DNA of 64,000 nt from MH13 sp042140245 (lineage in GTDB: Bacteria > Pseudomonadota > Alphaproteobacteria > Rhizobiales > MH13). The notes beneath the pieces are model-generated. The model did not search any database. It was not told the DNA's origin and worked only from the letters and a program-made list of their open reading frames with translations. This document shows positions 59,232-64,000 of this stretch, one piece after another (within the stretch, counting starts at the first letter, position 1; every line of letters begins with the position of its first letter). The DNA lies in NCBI RefSeq assembly GCF_042140245.1, contig NZ_CP159483.1:434001-498000 (forward strand). Direction: 5' to 3'. Made by a program: the position numbers and the translations under genes.

Positions 59232-60132
59232 GAACCTTCTTAACCTCATTCACCTCAACGGCCTGCGTGCCGTCGAAACCGTTGGCCGGCATGGCAACCT
59301 TTCTGACGCGGCCAACGAACTTGGCGTGACGCCGGGCGCTGTCAGCCAACAAATCCTCAAAGTTGAAAAACAGTTGGACCGCCGGTTCTTTGAACGCACG
59401 GCGCGCGGGCTGGAACCAACAGCGTTGGGTGCCAAAGCCCTGCCCTATCTGACGTCAGGTATGCGCGACCTTGCCGCAGGTGCAGCGCTCATGCGCGGCG
59501 ATCAAGATGACAGGCTCATCCTCTCCGTACCACCAGTATTTGCCGCAAAATGGCTGGTCTGGCGGCTGGGGCGGTTTCACGATGCACACCCCCATGTGAC
59601 GGTTCGCGTTGATGCCACGATGAAACTGGTTGACATGCCAACCTCAGATGTTGACCTGTGTATCCGGGTGAGCGAGCGATCTTCACCTGATGTGAAAACA
59701 ACCCGCTTGCTTCGTCAGCGCGTTTTTCCGGTGTGCAGCCCGGTGATTGCGCAGCAGCTTAAAACGCCGCGTGACCTTCTCAACGTTCCCGTCGTCCGCG
59801 ACCAGCTTTCCATGTTTGATTGGGATCTTTGGTTTAACGAGGATGAGCCACGTGATGCTGAGCTGCAAAATGGGCCAACCTTTTCCGATGCGTCGTTGTG
59901 TTTGGACGCATGCATTGCGTGCCAAGGTGTTTTTCTGGCGTGGGATACAGTGGCCTGCGACGCACTGGCCGCTGGCTCGCTGGTGGCGCCGTTTGAGCGC
60001 AAAGTTGCAACGCCATACACCTACCAGCTTCTGGAACGACCGGGCGCACTGAAAGGTCGTGCGATCAACCAGTTCAAGACGTGGCTGATCGACGAGTTAC
60101 GCGGCTCTCTTGGTGATGCGGTCGATTGGTAG
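59230..60132 (+). CDS. LysR-family transcriptional regulator (GcvA-like)
   Basis: The product has 300 residues. The N-terminal helix-turn-helix is LNGLRAVETVGRHGNLSDAANELGVTPGAVSQQILKVEKQL (about 9-50 of the protein; shown by its A-x-x-L-x-V-T-x-G/S-A-V-S-x-Q pattern). The effector domain follows (about 90-295), with no fused extra. It has the GcvA-like DVDLCIRV motif. The ATG at 59230 fits the family start, but no Shine-Dalgarno site is seen and an inverted repeat covers it. It is divergent from the DUF1127-like gene. Confidence 0.9.
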   Translation: MNLLNLIHLNGLRAVETVGRHGNLSDAANELGVTPGAVSQQILKVEKQLDRRFFERTARGLEPTALGAKALPYLTSGMRDLAAGAALMRGDQDDRLILSVPPVFAAKWLVWRLGRFHDAHPHVTVRVDATMKLVDMPTSDVDLCIRVSERSSPDVKTTRLLRQRVFPVCSPVIAQQLKTPRDLLNVPVVRDQLSMFDWDLWFNEDEPRDAELQNGPTFSDASLCLDACIACQGVFLAWDTVACDALAAGSLVAPFERKVATPYTYQLLERPGALKGRAINQFKTWLIDELRGSLGDAVDW

Positions 60133-60197
60133 ACGAACACGCATAAAAAGATGCCTCGGCGCTATGGCCCGCGACTGGAACCTGCTAAGGCGCGGCC

Positions 60198-60605
60198 ATG
60201 AAAAGCCCGACCACACCCGTCCTCACCCTCGCCTTCGTCGCCCATGACGCCAAAAAAGATCAGATGGTGGAGTTTGCCAAACGCCATGCTGAAGCGCTGC
60301 GCGGCCATCGTATCGTGGCCACCGGCACGACAGGTGGTAAAGTGAAAGAGGCTGCCCCGCACCTGCCTGTGAGGCTTCTCAAAAGCGGCCCTCTAGGCGG
60401 AGACCAGCAGATCGGTGCCTTGATCGCGGAAAGTGGGATTGATGCTCTGTTCTTCTTCGTCGACCCGCTCTCGCCGATGCCACACGATGTGGATGTTAAA
60501 GCGCTGATGCGGTTGGCACTTGTCTACAATGTACCCATGGCGCTTAACCTTGCGACGGCGGAAGCGCTTTTGACGGACCTTGTCGCCACGGTTCCCGACC
60601 GTTAA
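60198..60605 (+). CDS. mgsA: Methylglyoxal synthase
   Basis: The product has 135 residues, typical. AFVAHDAKKDQMVEFAKRH is the start with catalytic Asp, then VATGTTGGKVKE, the substrate site KSGPLGGDQQIGALI and FFVDPLSPMPHDVDVKAL with the second Asp. It converts dihydroxyacetone phosphate to methylglyoxal and phosphate. It precedes glucokinase by 57 bases, which fits control of glycolytic overflow. Confidence 0.97.
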   Translation: MKSPTTPVLTLAFVAHDAKKDQMVEFAKRHAEALRGHRIVATGTTGGKVKEAAPHLPVRLLKSGPLGGDQQIGALIAESGIDALFFFVDPLSPMPHDVDVKALMRLALVYNVPMALNLATAEALLTDLVATVPDR

Positions 60606-60662
60606 AGCGGTTTGACCGCGACGCTCCGTCGCTCTCTTCATTTCTTTTTCAAGGCCCACGCC

Positions 60663-61691
60663 ATGGCTGAACGTCGTCGCCCCGAGCTTGTTACCCCATT
60701 CCCTGTGCTGATCGCTGATCTCGGCGGCACTCATGCTCGTTTTGCTCTGGTGAGCGATGCGCATGCCAGGGAACAGGGGTTTGCGCAGGTTCGTACACGC
60801 GAACACCCAGATGTGGAATCGGCCATTCAAACCGGGGTGCTCGACCAAACCTCGCTGATCCCGCGCACGGCTATCTTAGCAGTTGCTGGCCCAACACTTG
60901 GCGACACGTTCAAGCTGACCAATGCCGATTGGGAAATCGACCCCAAGCGCATTATCGACCGTTTGGGCTTTGATTGCGTGATTGCGATCAATGATTTTGA
61001 GGCACAAGCTTTGGCGCTGCCGGATCTTCAACCACAAGACTGGCATGTCATTGGCACCAAAACACCGTCCCGCCGCGGGACCAAACTGGTGCTTGGCCCT
61101 GGTACCGGTCTTGGCGCTTCAACGCTGGTCGACTCGATGGGCATGTGGATCACAGTCCCTGGAGAAGGTGGCCATGTGGCCATCACACCGGAGAATGACG
61201 AGGATGATCGCCTTTTCGCGCACCTCACACAAGGTGAGCAGCGCCGACTTGGCGGCGAGCAATTGGTATCCGGCGAGGGTCTAGAAAGGCTCTATCACGG
61301 CCTGGGGGCTGTTGATGGCGTCGACGCCCCACTGGTCAAAGCCGCTGACATCACCGAAGCGGCCAATGCAGGTGATGCTCTGGCGATCAAGGCGGTTGAA
61401 CGCTTCGTGGTTTATCTTGCGCGCGTCGCGCGCGAGTTGGCCTTGGCGGTTATGCCAACCGGTGGCGTGTTTATCGCCGGTGGCATCCCACCACGCATTC
61501 TGCCGTTTATTGACCGTTCTGATTTTCGCGCCGTTTTTGAAGCTGGATATCCGCACGAAGAGAATCTGCGCGAGTTTGCCACCGTCGTCGTAACCCATGA
61601 GCGCCCGGCCCTTGCTGGCCTTGGTAGCTTTGCCCGCACACCAACCCGCTTTATGGTCGATGTGGGTGAGCGGATGTGGGTACGTAGCTAG
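60663..61691 (+). CDS. glk: Glucokinase
   Basis: The product has 342 residues from ATG 60663; the extra codons from TTG 60612 are not family-like. Phosphate-1 motif LIADLGGTHARFALV is at the N-terminus, with CVIAINDFEAQALALP, LGPGTGLGASTLV, the glucose-binding Glu in VPGEGGHVAI, and GGVFIAGGIPPRI. It phosphorylates glucose with ATP. It is convergent with hrpB, with ten bases between the stops. Confidence 0.96.
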   Translation: MAERRRPELVTPFPVLIADLGGTHARFALVSDAHAREQGFAQVRTREHPDVESAIQTGVLDQTSLIPRTAILAVAGPTLGDTFKLTNADWEIDPKRIIDRLGFDCVIAINDFEAQALALPDLQPQDWHVIGTKTPSRRGTKLVLGPGTGLGASTLVDSMGMWITVPGEGGHVAITPENDEDDRLFAHLTQGEQRRLGGEQLVSGEGLERLYHGLGAVDGVDAPLVKAADITEAANAGDALAIKAVERFVVYLARVARELALAVMPTGGVFIAGGIPPRILPFIDRSDFRAVFEAGYPHEENLREFATVVVTHERPALAGLGSFARTPTRFMVDVGERMWVRS

Positions 61692-61701
61692 CGCGCTGCC
61701 C

Positions 61702-64000
61702 CTAACGTTGTTTGCCTGGTCCGTTCCAAGGGTCCTCAGGCCAATCATGCTTCGGGTAGCGGGCACGCATATCTTTGCGGACATCTTTCCAGCCAGCACG
61801 CCAGAAAGCTGAAAGGTCGGATGTCAGCGCTATGGGACGCTGCGCGGGCGAGAGCATTTCGATCAAAAGAGGCTGATCATCCACGCCAAAGGTTGGGTGG
61901 GAATCCAGGCCATAGAGCGCTTGAGGCCGCACCGAGATCGCTGGTCCTGCAGGATGATCGTAGAGGATGCGTGTCCGCTGATCACCTCTTAACCCGACCG
62001 AAGACGGCCACTGCCTTTCAAAGGCCTGGCGTTCATCCCAATCAAGGGCAGCCTCCAAAGCCTTGTGCAGACGTTCAACGGAAAATGGCGGTGCGCTGGT
62101 GCCTTCCAGGAGCGTAGGCAGCCACATATCGAGACGATCCATCAGCGCGTTGGGTGCGGCGCGTGCAGCGTGAAAAGCCTCATGACGGGCAAGCAAAGCA
62201 AGCTTTGCTTTGTCCCGTTCAGCCAAGCTTGCAAGACCTTTGGCTTGCACATGCGCGATGATCTCCGGCAATGCATCCATGCCGGTTTTGCGTGGTTGCG
62301 CTTCAGAAGAAAGGGCAATCGCGCCGAGTCTTGTTTCTTTGCGAACGCGTACGGTCCAACTGGTGGGATCGAAGGTCTTCACCTCGTCTTCGATGATCTG
62401 CGCAGCAAGTTCATCACGCACCACGTCCTCCGCAACAGGCACAGCAAGGCGTATATCTGGAACGCGTGCGGTTCCGGTTTTACGACCGCCGCCCAGATCG
62501 ACCACCACAAGGTAAGGCGCGTTGGCGAGTGGCTGATGGGTTTCCAATGTGGCCTGCATGCCCTGGGCGAGCTTGTACGTTGCACGCTGGCCATCATCTT
62601 TTTGACGCTTGGCAAGCCGATCTGGATAAGCACGCAGCAGATGCAGGGCGAACGTTGCCTCGTCAGGTATCGGATGAGACTGTGCCTTGCCTAAGAACCT
62701 GGCATGCAGCGATCGGAGCCGCTTGGCGATGTGTCGATCCTGCAAGGCCGACTTAAGACGCTGTGCCCCGTTGAGGACGCCTCGTTCGGCGAGTTCACCT
62801 GCCAGTATGGCGGTCCATGCCGCATCGCTTTGTTCGTTGCTGCGTGCACGTTCCAGCATCGCGGCAAGGCGCGGATGGGTGGGTCGGCTTGCGATCTGTG
62901 CGCCCAACTGGGTCCCAGCTCCCCTGTAATCCAGGGCTCCGAGACTTTGTAGCAAAAGTCCTGCCTCATCCCATGCGCGCTGCGGTGGCTGATCAAGAAA
63001 AGGGACTGCATCACGCTCCAAGGCGCCCCAAAGCGCCATGGTAAGGCGCGCGCTGGAAAGGTCCGCATCGAGTATTTCAGGACGATCTTGCGCCGGTCGA
63101 CCACCTTCCTCCTCCCGCCGCCAAAGCCGGATGCAGTGGCCAGGTGTCAAGCGACCCGCGCGCCCGCGCCGTTGATCGATGGACGCACGGCTGGCAGCTT
63201 TGGTTTCTAACCGTGTGACACCACGCACCGGGTCATAGGTTGGCCGTCGAGCAAGGCCAGAGTCGACCACAATACGAACGCCGGGAATGGTGAGACTGGT
63301 TTCCGCGATAGCGCTGGCAACAACCAGTTTACGACGCCCTTCAGAATCAGGCTTCAGAGCGGCGTCCTGCGCTGGTCTTGATACCGCTCCATAAAGGGCA
63401 TGCACGGCGACCTGATCGCTCACCGCTTGGCGTAATGCCGAGCAAGCAGCTTCAATTTCTCTTTGGCCAGGCAGAAAAATCAGCCCATCACCCTCAAAAC
63501 GCTTCAGGGCTTTGATCGCCGCTTCGACCACACCATCGACGGCGGGCAAGCTTGTCGGTTCGTGGTGTGTTGTGACGGGAAACATGGCGCCGTCACTGGT
63601 GATCGTTTCACACCGACCGTGATCAGCGAAAAGGCTCTGGAACTTCGCACCGTCGACGGTGGCCGACATCGCCATCAGACGCAGATCCGGACGTAATACA
63701 GTGTGCGCTTCCAACGCAAAGGCAAGACCAAGATCAGCCGCCAAGGCGCGTTCATGCACCTCATCGAACATCACCAGTCCAACACCGTGAAGTTCTGGAG
63801 CGTCCGCGATCATGCGCGTGAAAACACCATCGGTGACCACTTCCAGTTGGGTGGAACGGCTCACATTGGTATCGAACCGCACCCGATGCCCGACTCGTTG
63901 GCCAACCTTCTCTCCCAGCTCGTCAGCCATGCGTCTTGCTGCTCCAAGGGCCGCCAGTCTCCGTGGAACCACCAGGATGGCTTTTTGATTGGCAAGCCAT
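61702..64000 (-). CDS. hrpB: ATP-dependent helicase HrpB (partial, N-terminus cut by window edge)
   Basis: About 765 residues are visible and the frame stays open through base 64000. The edge sequence reads WLANQKAILVVPRRLAALGAARRMA, which is motif Ia of HrpB, so the Walker A motif and roughly the first 50-60 residues lie outside. Present: DEVHERALAADLGLAFA (DEAH-type motif II), MSATVDG, VVASAIAETSLTIPGVRIVVDSGL, and QRRGRAGR, then the HrpB C-terminal domain (QRPIALTSDLSAFWR, DVRKDMRARYPKHDWPEDP). The family has RNA/DNA helicase-like sequence with unclear targets in most bacteria. Confidence 0.95.
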   Translation of the reverse strand, partial: WLANQKAILVVPRRLAALGAARRMADELGEKVGQRVGHRVRFDTNVSRSTQLEVVTDGVFTRMIADAPELHGVGLVMFDEVHERALAADLGLAFALEAHTVLRPDLRLMAMSATVDGAKFQSLFADHGRCETITSDGAMFPVTTHHEPTSLPAVDGVVEAAIKALKRFEGDGLIFLPGQREIEAACSALRQAVSDQVAVHALYGAVSRPAQDAALKPDSEGRRKLVVASAIAETSLTIPGVRIVVDSGLARRPTYDPVRGVTRLETKAASRASIDQRRGRAGRLTPGHCIRLWRREEEGGRPAQDRPEILDADLSSARLTMALWGALERDAVPFLDQPPQRAWDEAGLLLQSLGALDYRGAGTQLGAQIASRPTHPRLAAMLERARSNEQSDAAWTAILAGELAERGVLNGAQRLKSALQDRHIAKRLRSLHARFLGKAQSHPIPDEATFALHLLRAYPDRLAKRQKDDGQRATYKLAQGMQATLETHQPLANAPYLVVVDLGGGRKTGTARVPDIRLAVPVAEDVVRDELAAQIIEDEVKTFDPTSWTVRVRKETRLGAIALSSEAQPRKTGMDALPEIIAHVQAKGLASLAERDKAKLALLARHEAFHAARAAPNALMDRLDMWLPTLLEGTSAPPFSVERLHKALEAALDWDERQAFERQWPSSVGLRGDQRTRILYDHPAGPAISVRPQALYGLDSHPTFGVDDQPLLIEMLSPAQRPIALTSDLSAFWRAGWKDVRKDMRARYPKHDWPEDPWNGPGKQR

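Noticed and set aside
1..64000. CRISPR array, rRNA, tRNA, insertion sequences or a defence island
   Set aside because: No regular direct repeats with spacers, no transposase motif, no restriction or toxin-antitoxin genes, and no rRNA-like conserved blocks were recognised on reading.

Overview
The window reads as chromosomal core DNA of a marine- or soil-type alphaproteobacterium, most likely of the order Hyphomicrobiales (Rhizobiales) or a close relative. The support is a FixL-FixJ-receiver-FixK oxygen cascade with a haem-PAS FixL, the alphaproteobacterial aa3 oxidase cluster (coxB, coxA, ctaB, coxF-like, ctaG, coxC, DUF983, SURF1) with an IalB-type gene nearby, a PodJ-like polarity protein, a BacA/SbmA transporter and the ligase-associated DNA repair set. 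No rRNA, tRNA, CRISPR array or intact insertion sequence was recognised. Gene density is high, with many ATGA-type overlaps.

Layout. 1-1145: a small minus-strand lysis-like cassette (CHAP-type amidase, holin-like protein, and a short membrane-anchored protein cut by the left edge). 1271-2961: a CheY-like receiver and an AbrB-family membrane protein. 3086-8113: the oxygen-response block, with a perfect FNR/FixK box before hemN, then hemN (+), fixK, a lone receiver, fixJ and fixL (-). 8193-9965: an aminotransferase and MscL. 10274-14627: a transporter-fused hybrid kinase convergent with a LuxR-type response regulator. 14825-17584: a DUF1475-like membrane protein, an esterase, a thioesterase and a secreted coiled-coil protein. 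17655-23193: Lhr-type helicase, PdeM nuclease, DUF3429 protein, TIGR02186 protein and TauE/SafE exporter. 23359-27849: a 1496-residue PodJ-like protein. 28174-33464: MerR regulator, 2-hydroxychromene-2-carboxylate isomerase-like protein, BacA/SbmA, then the ligase-associated exonuclease and ATP-dependent ligase. 33541-40537: GNAT enzyme, then the cytochrome c oxidase cluster on the minus strand. 40893-47185: IalB-like protein, CPA2 antiporter, MATE exporter, EamA exporter, patatin-like lipase and flavodoxin. 47476-58702: one long minus-strand nucleoside uptake and salvage operon. 58950-60132: a DUF1127-like small gene divergent from a LysR regulator. 60198-64000: methylglyoxal synthase, glucokinase and the helicase HrpB, cut by the right edge.

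How the parts work together. FixL should sense O2 through haem and phosphorylate FixJ. FixJ should raise FixK, and FixK is expected to act at TTGAT-N4-ATCAA boxes such as the one before hemN, switching on the oxygen-independent haem step. The cox cluster gives the high-O2 terminal oxidase and its haem and copper assembly factors. The nucleoside operon couples a BMP-type ABC importer to deaminases, phosphorylases, phosphopentomutase and uracil phosphoribosyltransferase, so imported nucleosides become bases plus pentose phosphate. The DNA repair genes (helicase and PdeM at 17.6-21 kb; exonuclease and ligase at 30.8-33.5 kb) form one functional set split by about 10 kb.

No clearly new defence or mobile system is visible. 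The most open points are the secreted GGAHCC-motif protein embedded in the nucleoside operon, the DUF1127-like/LysR pair with two palindromes in 58 bp, the very short soluble FixL, the lone receiver beside FixK, and the edge-truncated lysis-like cassette. All family calls come from reading motifs; no database search was possible.
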